Below are positions 16,563-27,337 of a stretch of 64,000 nucleotides of DNA, one piece after another; position 1 is the stretch's first letter, and every line of letters starts with the position of its first letter. The position numbers were made by a program, and so were the translations under genes. The notes beneath the pieces were generated by a model, which had not been told where the DNA came from, did no database searches, and saw only the letters and a program-made list of their open reading frames with translations. Source of the stretch: Burkholderiales bacterium (GTDB taxonomy: Bacteria > Pseudomonadota > Gammaproteobacteria > Burkholderiales > Burkholderiaceae_C); the NCBI GenBank assembly GCA_016223165.1, contig JACRPO010000008.1, positions 248,001 through 312,000 on the forward strand. Reading direction: 5' to 3'.

Positions 16563-17798
16563 ATGCAGGAGCAAGGGGCTGACGAGCACGGCGGTGCGCG
16601 CGCGAGCGCGCCGGGCGACGCTCGCTTCGACGCGGCACGCGCCGCCTTCACGGCCGGTGTGCAGGCGTTCGAGGCCGGCGACCCGGCGCGCGCCGAGCCG
16701 CTGTTCATCGAGGCGCTGCGGCTCGTGCCCGGGCGGCCCTCGGCGCTCGTCAACCTCGCCGCCGTGCGGCAGCGGCTCGGCCGGCCGGCCGAGGCGCTGG
16801 CGGCGCTCGACGAGGCCCTCGCTGCGCAGCCCGACGATGCGCCCGCCTGGTTCCACCGCGGCCAGCTGCTGCAGGTGCTGGCGCGCCCGGGCGACGCGCT
16901 GCAGTCCTACGAGCGCGTGCTGGCCATCGACGCCACGCACGGTGCGGCGTGGACGCAGCGCGGCAGCCTGCTCAAGGACATGGGGCGCCTGGCCGAGGCG
17001 GCGCAGTGCTTTCGCCAGGCGCTCGCGCATGGCGGCGATGCCGAGCTGAACGGCTACTTCCTCGCCTCGGTGCTGCCGCACGTCGAGGGCGCCGGGGCCG
17101 CTGCGGCGGCGCCGGGGGTGTCGCCGATCGCGGCACCGAGGACGCCACCGGTCGCGCCGCGCCACTACGTGGAGGCGCTCTTCGACAGCTACGCCGAGGG
17201 GTTCGACGAGCATCTCGTCGGCAAGCTCGGCTACCGCACGCCCTGGCTCATCGCCGAGATGCTGCCGCGCGAGAGCCGCGGCGGCGCGGGCGACGGGCCG
17301 GCGGCGAAGCGCTGGCGCGCCGCGCTCGACCTCGGCTGCGGTACGGGCCTGATGGGGCCGCTGCTGGCGCCGCGTTGCGAGGTGGTCGACGGCGTCGACC
17401 TCTCGACGCTGATGCTCGGCAAGGCACGCGCGCTCGGCTGCTATCGCCATCTCGTGCACGGCGACCTGGCCGCGCACCTGCAAGGCACGGGCGAGCGGCA
17501 CGACCTCGTCGTGGCGGCCGATGTCTTCGTCTACGTCGGCGACCTCGAAGCGGTCTTCGCCGGCGTCGCGCGCGTGCTCGAAGCGGGTGGCCTCTTCGCG
17601 TTCTCGGTGGAGGAAGCCGATGCCGGCGTCGAGCGCTTTGAGCTGCGCGCCAGCTCGCGCTACGCGCACGCCGAAGGCTACCTGCGCCGGCTGGCGGCGG
17701 CGCACGGCTTCGAGTGGCGCGCGCTCACGCGCACGACGCTGCGCCACGAGCAGCGGCAGCCGATCGGCGGCCTGCTCGTGCTGCTGGCGTGGCGCTGA
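16563..17798 (+). CDS. TPR-repeat methyltransferase
   Basis: A 411-residue two-part protein. Residues about 25-165 are three to four tetratricopeptide repeats (ALVNLAAVRQRLGRPAEAL, AWFHRGQLLQVLARPGDAL, AWTQRGSLLKDMGRLAEAA). Residues 205-411 are a class I SAM-dependent methyltransferase with the motif I glycine loop LDLGCGTGLMGPLL, the acidic VDGVDLS loop and the VAADVFVYVGDL motif. The pre-domain YVEALFDSYAEGFDEHLV is typical of this family, whose substrates are unknown. Monocistronic on the plus strand, divergent from the MBL gene; the 161-bp element begins right after its stop. Confidence 0.88.
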   Translation: MQEQGADEHGGARASAPGDARFDAARAAFTAGVQAFEAGDPARAEPLFIEALRLVPGRPSALVNLAAVRQRLGRPAEALAALDEALAAQPDDAPAWFHRGQLLQVLARPGDALQSYERVLAIDATHGAAWTQRGSLLKDMGRLAEAAQCFRQALAHGGDAELNGYFLASVLPHVEGAGAAAAAPGVSPIAAPRTPPVAPRHYVEALFDSYAEGFDEHLVGKLGYRTPWLIAEMLPRESRGGAGDGPAAKRWRAALDLGCGTGLMGPLLAPRCEVVDGVDLSTLMLGKARALGCYRHLVHGDLAAHLQGTGERHDLVVAADVFVYVGDLEAVFAGVARVLEAGGLFAFSVEEADAGVERFELRASSRYAHAEGYLRRLAAAHGFEWRALTRTTLRHEQRQPIGGLLVLLAWR

Positions 17799-17959
17799 AG
17801 AGCCTGTGAACGAATCATCCACACCCGCTCGCCGCGCCAGAAGGCGCCGGCTCGTCGCTGCAAATGCTCGCCGTATCACCGGATATGGCTGCGCTTTGCG
17901 CCTCGATCCGACACCTTCTGGCGCGTCGCTCGGGCGCGGCTGATCCATTCACAGGCTCT
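17799..17959. repeat. 161-bp MITE-like element, copy A
   Basis: Bounded by perfect 12-bp terminal inverted repeats (agagcctgtgaa/ttcacaggctct). It has an inner nested inverted repeat (cgccagaagg near 17835 / ccttctggcg near 17922). A second element of exactly 161 bp with clearly related interior lies at 49580-49740. No coding capacity. It starts one base after the stop of the TPR-methyltransferase gene and precedes the convergent SPOR-like gene, a position suitable for a terminator. Confidence 0.85.
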
Positions 17960-18014
17960 GAGCGCGATCGGCAGGAGGCCAGGCGCGCGCGCCCCGCCCT
18001 GCGCCCACCGCCGG

Positions 18015-19904
18015 CTAGAACTGCACGACCTCGGCCTTGAGCCCGCGGGCGGCCATGGCGGCGCGCAGGCGCTCGGCGTCGGCGCGTGTCGCGAAAGGCC
18101 AGCCGACGGCACGCCAGTCGTCACCTGAGGGCAGCACTTCGAGCTTGAGCTCGTTGCCATGGCCGCCGCGGTAGGCGACATCGCGCAGCGCCGCGAGCAT
18201 CTGCTCGGACTCGAAGCGGGTGCGCAGGTTGCGCGTGCTCACGGCCCAGGCCACGGCAGGGGGTGCGACGGCAGGCGAGCGGCCTGCCGCGTCGGGCCGC
18301 GGCGGCGCCGCGGCGGCCAGTGACGGGCCGGTATGCGGATGCACCCCGTCGCGCGCGTCCGCCACCGAAGCGGCCGGTGCGCGCTCGGCAAGACGAAGCG
18401 CCCGCTCGTTGCGCGCCGCCTCGCTGGCTTCGCGCGCGGCGCGCCGGACCTCCTCGGCGAGCGGCGGCGCGAGCGGCCGCAGGCGCGACTCACCCGCGCC
18501 CGGCACCGGCCGCAGCGGTGTGGCCGCCGCGCTGGCCGGGCCGGCCTGCGCGGTGGCCACGCTCGGCGCAACGCCGGCCTCGGCCCCCGGTGTGCCCGGA
18601 TGGGCCGAGGCGGGCGCCGCTGCGGTGGAGGCGGTGGTTGCCGTCGATGGGGTCGTTGCAGCGGTTGCGGTGGCTGTGGCAGGGGCGGCGGATGTGGTGG
18701 ATGTGGTGGATGTGGCGGATGTGGCGGATGCTGATGCGGCGGCGGCCGTCGATGGGCTCGGTCTGCCCGTCTGAGGTCCACTCGGCGCGTGTCCGGTTGG
18801 CGCAGGCGACGCGGCCAGGGTCGGCGCAGCTGCGGCGGCCGGGTCGGGCCATGCCGCCATCGCCATGGGACGAGCGATGGCAACGGCGGCAGGACTCGAT
18901 GCCGCCATCGGTGTCACCGACGCGGATGCGCCCGGCAATGCCTGTGCAGCGGGCGCCTGCCCGCTGCCCAGCCCCGGTCGCCACAAGGCGACACCGGCCA
19001 CCAGGCCGGCGGCGAGGGTGCCGGCCAGCACGCCGAGGCGGCCGCGGCCGACGAGGCGCGGACCGAGCACGCGCCGCATGTCCAGCGGCGAGACGAGCAC
19101 GCGCACGCGCTGCGCACCGAAGTCGATGGCGGCCGTGTAGACCCACAGCCGTGCCACGGTGGCGCCCGATGCGACGGCGCGGCCCCTTGCGCCCGGTCCA
19201 CCCATGCGCGGCTCGACCTCGCGCGCCAGCGCGTCCGCAGGCCCCGGCCGCTGCGAGCTGCCGTGGCGCAGGGCCCAGCGCGCCACTTCGGCCGGTGAGT
19301 GTGGTGCGAGCAGGTCCTCGTCGAAGGCGGCCCGCCAGGCCTTGCGCGCCGCGCCGGGCGGCGCGTGCACGGCGCCACCGCGCACCGGCGGGCTCGGCGC
19401 CGTGGCCGAGGCTGTCCGTGCACGGTCGCGCACACGGTCGCGCAGACGGCCGCCGGTGGCTGGGCTTCCGGCGGGTCCGTCAGGTGCAGCAGGCTCAGCG
19501 GGTGCAGCGGGTGCAGCGGGTGCAGCGGGTGCTGCGGATGCTGCGGATGCTGCGGGTGCTGTGGATGATGCGGATGCCGCGGGTGCAGCAGGCTCGGCGG
19601 GTTCGACAGGACCGGCGTTGACCGCGTTGACCCCGGCGGCCCCGGTGGCCTCCCCCTCGACATCGCTTCCGGCGGCTGCACCCCCGCGCAGCTCGGCCCC
19701 GGTCCCAGCGGCCGGCCCCGCGGAGGATCCGATGGCGGCCTCCACGGCCTGGGCCGCCGCCGCATCGGCGTTCACCCGGTACGGGAAGGACACGAGGCCG
19801 ACCGACACCACGTGGGCGGGCGTGATGCGGCGCGCCAGCGGATGGCGGTTGTGCCAGGCCACCACGCGGGCGACCAGGTCGTCGTTCGGGCGCAAGGCGG
19901 CCAT
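18015..19904 (-). CDS. Large low-complexity membrane protein with SPOR-like C-terminus
   Basis: A 629-residue protein. Residues 1-35 form a conserved-looking N-terminus (ALRPNDDLVARVVAWHNRHPLARRI). An Ala/Pro/Gly-rich stretch around residues 100-150 is followed by a single hydrophobic helix at about 288-306 (GVLAGTLAAGLVAGVALW). A long Ala/Ser/Thr/Pro segment comes next, then a C-terminal ~75-residue region (SEQMLAALRDVA...WPFATRADAERLRAAMAARGL) that resembles a SPOR domain. SPOR domains bind denuded septal peptidoglycan, so an envelope or division role is possible but unproven. The Ala-rich parts are encoded by imperfect trinucleotide-type repeats. The ATG is at 19904; upstream in-frame sequence lacks conservation-like features. 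Confidence 0.7.
   Translation of the reverse strand: MAALRPNDDLVARVVAWHNRHPLARRITPAHVVSVGLVSFPYRVNADAAAAQAVEAAIGSSAGPAAGTGAELRGGAAAGSDVEGEATGAAGVNAVNAGPVEPAEPAAPAASASSTAPAASAASAAPAAPAAPAAPAEPAAPDGPAGSPATGGRLRDRVRDRARTASATAPSPPVRGGAVHAPPGAARKAWRAAFDEDLLAPHSPAEVARWALRHGSSQRPGPADALAREVEPRMGGPGARGRAVASGATVARLWVYTAAIDFGAQRVRVLVSPLDMRRVLGPRLVGRGRLGVLAGTLAAGLVAGVALWRPGLGSGQAPAAQALPGASASVTPMAASSPAAVAIARPMAMAAWPDPAAAAAPTLAASPAPTGHAPSGPQTGRPSPSTAAAASASATSATSTTSTTSAAPATATATAATTPSTATTASTAAAPASAHPGTPGAEAGVAPSVATAQAGPASAAATPLRPVPGAGESRLRPLAPPLAEEVRRAAREASEAARNERALRLAERAPAASVADARDGVHPHTGPSLAAAAPPRPDAAGRSPAVAPPAVAWAVSTRNLRTRFESEQMLAALRDVAYRGGHGNELKLEVLPSGDDWRAVGWPFATRADAERLRAAMAARGLKAEVVQF
19498..19600. repeat. 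Degenerate 9-bp repeat within the SPOR-like gene
   Basis: Successive units of gcgggtgca and variants (gcgggtgct, gcggatgct, gtggatgat) encode runs of Ala-Pro-Ala or Ala-Ser-Ala on the minus strand. The array keeps frame and is a likely site of length variation in the extracytoplasmic or linker part of the protein. Confidence 0.65.
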
Positions 19905-20218
19905 GTGGACGCCATTGTTTTGCGGCGCCGGCCGGGCGGGACCGTCGAATTGGCCGGCGACGCGCCCGTTGTTCCGCGCCGCGCGCACCGGCAAACAGGG
20001 GCTCGTTCGTGCGCGACCCGGGCACCGGTCGCGCGGGCGGGCAGTGCCTGCGCGAACGTCCACGCACCATGCGTTCCTTCACACCCGGAAGGTGGCCGTG
20101 GCCGGCATGGTGAATCTTCCCCGCCGCCGCAGCCCGCTCGGCGTTGAACTAGCACCTGTCGGCATGGGCGGCATCGTGCTTCAAGAGGAGCACGTCGCCC
20201 ACCCCGGGGAGAACCGCC
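19905..20218. other. Divergent intergenic region, 314 bp
   Basis: Separates the leftward SPOR-like gene from the rightward orphan ORF and must hold both promoters. I see no strong -35/-10 pair, palindrome or repeat. A ggggag ribosome-binding site lies about 8 bases before the ATG at 20219. Confidence 0.5.
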
Positions 20219-20623
20219 ATGAACGCTCGCCGCTGTCTCAAGATCGCCACGCGCATCGGTGCCCTGCTCGAGCAGGAAATCGGCATCGGCGTCGACGCCA
20301 AGCGCATGCTCACCGAGCGCCTGTACATGCGCGACGTGCTGCTCGTGTGCGACGCCAACCGCGGCAACGAGCTGGCCGAGCTGGCGACCTGGTTCCGCCG
20401 CTCGGCCGCCGAGGTGCCTTCGGACAGCGCGCCGCCGTCGGGTTTCGGCGTCGACAGCGTCTTCCCGAGCTCGGCCTTCGGCAGCGCCACCTTCGACTCG
20501 CAGCGCGACACCATCGGACCGTTGCCGAGCCCGGCCGTGCTCGTGCGGCAGCAACTGGAACAGCAGCGCGCCGCGGCGCGCCACGGCGGCTGGTTGTCGA
20601 CGATGCGGGCCACGGGGCGCTGA
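20219..20623 (+). CDS. Hypothetical protein
   Basis: A 134-residue ORF of unknown function. The first 65 residues look like a compact helical domain (RRCLKIATRIGALLEQEIGIG, RDVLLVCDANRGNELAELATWFR); the rest is Ser/Pro-rich and likely disordered, with a short C-terminal helix (VLVRQQLEQQRAAARHGGW). No signal peptide or membrane helix. Codon usage is normal for the window and a ggggag ribosome-binding site precedes the ATG, which is why I accept it. Its 3' end faces the end of mccA, 119 bp away. Confidence 0.6.
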   Translation: MNARRCLKIATRIGALLEQEIGIGVDAKRMLTERLYMRDVLLVCDANRGNELAELATWFRRSAAEVPSDSAPPSGFGVDSVFPSSAFGSATFDSQRDTIGPLPSPAVLVRQQLEQQRAAARHGGWLSTMRATGR

Positions 20624-20742
20624 GCCCGCGTCGACGCAGCCCAAGGCGGCGTCGCAAGCGCGGCGCCAGCCGACTGCCCGCCGACTGTCGGCCGACTGCG
20701 AGCCAACCGCCAGCTGCTGCCGGCGCCCTGCGCGCCCGCGCC

Positions 20743-22776
<2,034 letters not shown>

Positions 22777-22790
22777 GAGGTGCTTCCCCT

Positions 22791-24125
22791 TCAGAAGGGT
22801 GTCCAGACGACATCGTCGTCGACGGCGTAGAGGCGGCAGGTGCGGCCGTTGCGCCACTGGCAGTTGCCGAGCGCGCGGCCGAGCGCCCAGTCGCCGCTCG
22901 CCCAGGCGGCGATGCCGGTGGGGCCGATGGCGAAGGCGCGCGGCGGCGGTGACGCGAGGAAGGGCCGGTACAGGCCTTCGCGACGCTCGGCGCTCACCGG
23001 CACCTTGTGAATCTCGTCGATGCGCGCGAAGCGCGTTGCCGGCGGTCGCGGTACGAGGCCGCTCATGGCGAAACCGGCATCGGCGAGGAAGGCCTCGACG
23101 AGCGGCACCCAGCGGTCCATGTCGCGCACGAGGCCGAGATGGCCGTCCGCCGGCTCGCCGCTCCACGGCGAGAGCTGGTGCAGCTGCACCCGCCCGCCGC
23201 CTTCACGCCAGGCCTCGGCCCACTGGCGCGGATGTTCCGCGCCCCAGTAGCGGTCATGCGACCAGTAGATCCACAGCGTCGGCACTTCGCTGGCCGTGGC
23301 CGGCGCAGCTTGCGCAGCTTGCGCAGCTTGCGCACCTGGCGCGGCCTGCGCTGCCTGCGCGCCCCACAGCCGCGCCAGTTCGTCGGGGCCGCAGGGGTTG
23401 CCGGGGCGGCGTTCGGGGTCGCCGCCGGCGCCGCCCGAGAAGTTGATCGCCGCCACCAGCCCCGGCGGCTTGCGCGACACGACGGCCAGCGTGGTGAGGC
23501 CGCCGACCGACTGACCCAGCGCCACCCAGCGCCGGGCATCCACCCACGGCATCTTCTGCGCCTGCGCCAGCGCCGCCAGCACCTGCTCGCTGGCGGCCAC
23601 GGCCATCGGCTCGAAGCGTTTGCTGTTGCACAGCCCCGAGTCCTCGGGGTCGAAGCCGCGCGCGTGGGTGTCGCCATAGCCCAGGCGTGTGGGCACGAAG
23701 ACCGCGAAGCCCTTGCTCACGAGGTAGCGCGCGAGCGGCTCGAAGCGCTGCCGCCCCTGTGCCGCACGCTGCTGCGAGTTGCCGCGACCATGGCTCACGA
23801 TGGCCAGCGGGAACGGCCCGTCGCCGGGCGGTCGAAAGAGGGTGAGCGCGATCGACCCCGTCTCCTGGCGGCTGTAGAGGTCCTTCACCGTGACTTCGAT
23901 GCGGCGCACCTCCTCGCGCAGATCGGCGGCGATGCGGTCGGCGGCCGGCTGCGCGCGGACCGCGGCCGGGCCCGCAGCCAGCGTCGCCAACGTGCCCAGC
24001 ACGCCCAGCGTCGCCAGAACGGCCAGCGCGGCCTGCGCCGCACTCGCCCGGCGCGTGGCGGGCGCCGCCCGGGCCCTTGCGCGGCCGATCGGCCACGAGC
24101 GCCGCTGGAGCGGGAAGTGCGTCAA
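22791..24125 (-). CDS. Secreted alpha/beta hydrolase (dienelactone hydrolase-like)
   Basis: About 444 residues. An N-terminal arginine-rich stretch and hydrophobic segment (AALAVLATLGVLGTLATLAAG) suggest a signal sequence or membrane anchor. The hydrolase fold shows IVSHGRGNSQQR, a nucleophile elbow GQSVGG, and a late acid/His part (SHDRYWGAEH, DGHLGL). The family acts on esters or lactones; the substrate is unknown. A short Ala/Gln repeat (AQAAQAA) at about 23300-23350 interrupts the fold. The TTG at 24125 overlaps the DUF4126 stop as TTGA and is the likely start, although its ribosome-binding site is weak and a downstream start is possible. Confidence 0.75.
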   Translation of the reverse strand: MTHFPLQRRSWPIGRARARAAPATRRASAAQAALAVLATLGVLGTLATLAAGPAAVRAQPAADRIAADLREEVRRIEVTVKDLYSRQETGSIALTLFRPPGDGPFPLAIVSHGRGNSQQRAAQGRQRFEPLARYLVSKGFAVFVPTRLGYGDTHARGFDPEDSGLCNSKRFEPMAVAASEQVLAALAQAQKMPWVDARRWVALGQSVGGLTTLAVVSRKPPGLVAAINFSGGAGGDPERRPGNPCGPDELARLWGAQAAQAAPGAQAAQAAQAAPATASEVPTLWIYWSHDRYWGAEHPRQWAEAWREGGGRVQLHQLSPWSGEPADGHLGLVRDMDRWVPLVEAFLADAGFAMSGLVPRPPATRFARIDEIHKVPVSAERREGLYRPFLASPPPRAFAIGPTGIAAWASGDWALGRALGNCQWRNGRTCRLYAVDDDVVWTPF

Positions 24126-24754
24126 GCGGCCGCTCTTGCCGCCGGCGGCGGCATGCCTCGCATCCGGCGCACCAGCGCGCGCAGGAAGCGCCAGAGCACG
24201 AACACGAGCAGCAGCGACAGCAGCACCGCCGCCGCGAGCACGGGCCAGAACCACGCCGGATGCTCGACCGCGAGCCACAGCGTCGCCGGCACGACGGCAT
24301 CGCCGGCGAGCGACAGCGCGAGGTTCGAGAACGGCTCCGGCGACGTGTTGGCCGCGGCGCGCGTCGTCGTCTTCGCCGCGTGCGAGGTGGCCGCGAGGGT
24401 GCCGCCGGCCAGCGCCGCCGCCAGCGCCCACGCCGCCCCGTCGCCGCCGAAGACACCTGCCGCCAGCGCCGCGCCGGCAGGGATGCGGATGAAGGTGTGC
24501 ACCGCGTCCCACAGGCTGTCGAGCCCGGGGATCTTGTCGGCGACGAATTCGATCGCGAACATCGCGAAGCTGGCGATCAGCACCACCGGGTGCTGCAGCA
24601 GCTTCAGCCCCTCGGGCAGGGGGATCCAGCCGAGGAAGCCGGCGGCGCCGGTGATGAAGACGACGGCGTACAGCCTGAGGCCGCTCGCCCAGCCCAGCGC
24701 CGCCGCCAGCGCGGCGAGCTGGGCGAGATCCATGGTGCTGAGCTGGGTTGCCAT
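24122..24754 (-). CDS. DUF4126 membrane protein
   Basis: A 210-residue integral membrane protein with about five hydrophobic helices. It has the family landmarks GWASGLRLYAVVFITG near residue 20, FVADKIPGLDSLWDAVHTFIRIPAG in the centre, and the conserved ALAGGTLAATSHAAKT helix. Function is unknown. The stop overlaps the hydrolase start (TTGA). The ATG has a gagag-type ribosome-binding site about 5 bases upstream, and 120 bp with a short tandem repeat separate it from vapC. Confidence 0.85.
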   Translation of the reverse strand: MATQLSTMDLAQLAALAAALGWASGLRLYAVVFITGAAGFLGWIPLPEGLKLLQHPVVLIASFAMFAIEFVADKIPGLDSLWDAVHTFIRIPAGAALAAGVFGGDGAAWALAAALAGGTLAATSHAAKTTTRAAANTSPEPFSNLALSLAGDAVVPATLWLAVEHPAWFWPVLAAAVLLSLLLVFVLWRFLRALVRRMRGMPPPAARAAA

Positions 24755-24835
24755 GGCGGGCTCTCCTGGGGCGGCGCGGACGGTGGGGAAGGTCGGGCCG
24801 GTCGATGGTGCCGGTGGCGGATGCGGAGGGGTCAG

Positions 24836-24885
24836 CGACTCATTGCCGACTCATTGCCGCCTTCATTGCCGCCTTCATTGCCGCC
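24836..24885. repeat. Short tandem repeat at the vapC 3' end
   Basis: Repeats of cattgccg with spacing of 12 to 15 bp (cgactcattgc twice, then gccgccttcatt twice) lie in the vapC-DUF4126 gap and overlap the last codons and stop of vapC. Low-complexity expansion; no known role. Confidence 0.6.
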
Positions 24886-25276
24886 AGACGCGCAGCCCGC
24901 GCAGCGACTCGAAGGCGTCGAAGTCGCGATCATCGTGCAGCAAGGCGTAGTCGCGCTCGATGCAGAAGGTGGCCACGAGCACGTCGACGGCGCTGCGCAC
25001 GGTGTGGCCACGGCTGCGCAGGTTGCGGTAGTGCTCGGTGGCGGCCAGCGCCGTGCCGGCATCGAGCGTCGGCTCGACCGAGAGGCCCTCCATCAACGCG
25101 CGCGCCGTGCGCAGGTCGCGCTCGTGGCGAAAGCCGCGCAGCACCTCGAACAGCACGAGGTCGGGCACGACGATGCGGATCTCGCCGTGATCGAGCAGCT
25201 GGTCGAGCAGGTCGGCCTGGTGCGCACGCGCCCCATTGAAGAAGTCGATCCAGACCGAGGAGTCAACGACCAGCAC
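24875..25276 (-). CDS. vapC: VapC-type PIN-domain toxin
   Basis: A 133-residue PIN-domain ribonuclease. The acidic active-site set is visible: D5 in VVDSSVWIDF, E44 in LVLFEVLRGF, D98 in SAVDVLVATF, and an Asp in HDDRDFD (115-118). VapC toxins cut tRNA or rRNA when freed from VapB. A GTG start inside the 3' end of vapB (14-bp overlap) couples the pair, giving the usual antitoxin-first order. It sits between the two methylcrotonyl-CoA carboxylase subunit genes, which suggests insertion. Confidence 0.9.
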   Translation of the reverse strand: MLVVDSSVWIDFFNGARAHQADLLDQLLDHGEIRIVVPDLVLFEVLRGFRHERDLRTARALMEGLSVEPTLDAGTALAATEHYRNLRSRGHTVRSAVDVLVATFCIERDYALLHDDRDFDAFESLRGLRVWRQ

Positions 25277-25562
25277 GGCGCGCCTTCTTCGCCGCGGCGC
25301 GGCGCGGCGCCGAGGCACGCGCCACGGGTTCGGCCACGATCAGACGCTCGACGGCGGGCTCGTCCTGGGGCGGGCGCGTCCAGTCGATGGACTCGTCACC
25401 TTCCCATTTGAGCTTGCCGCGCCACTTGAGCACCTCGCGATAGGCCGCCTGCCGAGCCAACAGCTTGAGCCCCGCCTCCACCGCGTCCTTCTTGGTCTTG
25501 AAGGGACCGGCCTTCATCGCCTTGTCCATCAACGAATCGTCGATCTCGATGTTGGTGCGCAT
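25263..25562 (-). CDS. vapB: VapB-type antitoxin
   Basis: A 99-residue antitoxin. The N-terminus MRTNIEIDDSLMDKAMK is a ribbon-helix-helix DNA-binding segment, followed by KTKKDAVEAGLKLL, which is characteristic of this VapB group. The LKWRGKLKWEGDESIDWTR region should bind VapC. The C-terminal Ala/Arg/Lys tail is longer than usual. It is 38 bp downstream of mccB, with a palindrome in that gap that likely serves autoregulation. Confidence 0.88.
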   Translation of the reverse strand: MRTNIEIDDSLMDKAMKAGPFKTKKDAVEAGLKLLARQAAYREVLKWRGKLKWEGDESIDWTRPPQDEPAVERLIVAEPVARASAPRRAAAKKARRAGR

Positions 25563-25563
25563 G

Positions 25564-25594
25564 ATGTGTACCACAATGGCTGTTGCGCACACAT
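25564..25594. promoter_or_regulatory. Candidate VapB operator
   Basis: ATGTGT at 25564-25569 and ACACAT at 25589-25594 form an inverted repeat just upstream of the vapB ATG (25562). TGTAC/GTACA-like flanks lie at 25566-25571 and 25596-25600. VapBC complexes repress their own operon through such repeats. It overlaps the ribosome-binding region of vapB and lies just past the mccB stop. Confidence 0.5.
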
Positions 25595-25600
25595 CGTACA

Positions 25601-27211
25601 CTACATGCGGAAGATCCCGAACTTCGGGCTCTCGGGGATCGGCGCGTTCAGGCTCGCGGAGAGCGCCAGCGCCAGCACGCGGCGCGTATCGGCGGGGTCG
25701 ATGACGCCGTCGTCCCACAGCCGCGCGCTGGCGTAGTACGGGTGCGCCTGGTGCTCGAACTGCTCGAGGATGGGCTGCTTGAACGCGGCCTCGTCGTCGC
25801 CCGACCACTGGCCGCCCTTGGCCTCGATGCCGTCGCGCTTGACGGTGGCGAGCACGCTGGCGGCCTGCTCGCCGCCCATGACGCTGATGCGCGCGTTCGG
25901 CCACATCCACAGGAAACGCGGCGAATACGCGCGCCCGCACATGCCGTAGTTGCCGGCGCCGAAGCTGCCGCCGACGATGACCGTGAACTTGGGCACCGTG
26001 GCCGTGGCGACGGCCGTCACCATCTTCGCGCCGTGCTTGGCGATGCCCTCGCTCTCGTACTTGCGCCCGACCATGAAGCCGGTGATGTTCTGCAGGAAGA
26101 CGAGCGGCACGCGCCGCTGGCAGCACAGCTCGATGAAATGCGCGCCCTTCATCGCGCTCTCGGAAAAGAGCACGCCGTTGTTGGCGACGATGCCCACCGG
26201 CAGCCCCTCGATGTGCGCGAAGCCGGTGACGAGCGTGCTGCCGTAGCGCGCCTTGAACTCGTCGAACTCGGAGCCGTCGACGATGCGCGCGATGACCTCA
26301 CGCACGTCGTAGGGCTTGCGCGGGTCGGTGGGGATGATGCCGTGCAGCTCGCCCGGGTCGAACAGCGGCGCCCGCGGCGGCAGCGACAGCACCTGCGGGC
26401 GCTTGACCCAGTTGAGGTTGGCCACCGTGGCGCGCGCGATGGCGAGTGCGTGCATGTCGTTCTCGGCCAGGTGGTCGGCGACACCGGACAGGCGCGTGTG
26501 CACGTCGCCGCCGCCCAGGTCCTCGGCGCTCACGACCTCGCCGATGGCCGCCTTCACGAGCGGCGGGCCGCCGAGGAAGATGGTGCCCTGGTTCCTGACG
26601 ATGATGGTCTCGTCGCTCATCGCCGGCACGTAGGCACCGCCGGCCGTGCACGAGCCCATCACGACGGCGATCTGCGGGATGCCCTGCGCGCTGAGGTTGG
26701 CCTGGTTGTAGAAGATGCGGCCGAAATGTTCGCGGTCGGGGAACACCTCGTCCTGGTTGGGCAGGTTGGCGCCGCCGCTGTCGACGAGATAGATGCACGG
26801 CAGCCGGTTCTCGCGCGCGATCTCCTGCGCGCGCAGGTGCTTCTTCACCGTGATGGGGTAGTAGGTGCCGCCCTTGACGGTGGCGTCGTTGCAGACGATC
26901 AGGCACTCGACGCCCGAGACACGGCCGATGCCGGCGATCATGCCGGCCCCCGGCGCGGCGTTGTCGTACATGTCGAGCCCGGCCAGCGGCGCGATCTCGA
27001 GGAAGGGCGTGTCCGGGTCGAGCAGCATCTCGACGCGTTCGCGCGGCGGCAGCTTGCCGCGCGCCTGGTGCTTGGCCAGTGCGGCGGCCCCGCCGCCCTC
27101 GGCGATCTTCGCGAGCTTCGCGTTCAGGTCGGCAACGAGGAAGCGCATCGCGTCGGCGCTGGCCTTGAACTCCGCCGAGCGCGGGTTGAGCTGGGACGCG
27201 AGCGCGGGCAT
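25601..27211 (-). CDS. liuB: Methylcrotonyl-CoA carboxylase, carboxyltransferase subunit
   Basis: A 536-residue carboxyltransferase, the normal length for LiuB/MccB. Landmarks are [38 protein letters not shown], the [14 protein letters not shown] segment and [16 protein letters not shown]; the [11 protein letters not shown] region is typical of methylcrotonyl rather than acetyl-CoA enzymes. It transfers CO2 from biotin on the alpha subunit to 3-methylcrotonyl-CoA. ATG with gaggaga 6 bases upstream. A LiuR-type palindrome is centred 56 bp before the start. It is normally followed by enoyl-CoA hydratase and the alpha subunit; here the next genes are vapBC. Confidence 0.93.
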   Translation of the reverse strand: MPALASQLNPRSAEFKASADAMRFLVADLNAKLAKIAEGGGAAALAKHQARGKLPPRERVEMLLDPDTPFLEIAPLAGLDMYDNAAPGAGMIAGIGRVSGVECLIVCNDATVKGGTYYPITVKKHLRAQEIARENRLPCIYLVDSGGANLPNQDEVFPDREHFGRIFYNQANLSAQGIPQIAVVMGSCTAGGAYVPAMSDETIIVRNQGTIFLGGPPLVKAAIGEVVSAEDLGGGDVHTRLSGVADHLAENDMHALAIARATVANLNWVKRPQVLSLPPRAPLFDPGELHGIIPTDPRKPYDVREVIARIVDGSEFDEFKARYGSTLVTGFAHIEGLPVGIVANNGVLFSESAMKGAHFIELCCQRRVPLVFLQNITGFMVGRKYESEGIAKHGAKMVTAVATATVPKFTVIVGGSFGAGNYGMCGRAYSPRFLWMWPNARISVMGGEQAASVLATVKRDGIEAKGGQWSGDDEAAFKQPILEQFEHQAHPYYASARLWDDGVIDPADTRRVLALALSASLNAPIPESPKFGIFRM

Positions 27212-27258
27212 GGGGTCTCCTCGATGCGGCCCGGTCGCGTGCGCGTGCTGCCGGGTGA

Positions 27259-27276
27259 ATTGACGTTTGCGTCAAT
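27259..27276. promoter_or_regulatory. Candidate LiuR-type operator upstream of mccB
   Basis: Perfect 7-bp arms with a 4-bp spacer (attgacg-tttg-cgtcaat). LiuR, the MerR-family regulator of leucine/isovalerate genes in proteobacteria, is reported to bind palindromes of TTGACGT/ACGTCAA type, which this resembles. No MerR gene is in the window. Its centre is about 56 bp from the ATG, so it may overlap the promoter spacer as MerR sites do. Confidence 0.5.
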
Positions 27277-27337
27277 CCCATTCTAGGCAGCGCCTCCGGG
27301 GCGCCGGGCGCGCCCGTGAGCGCGCGCGCTGAAGCGC

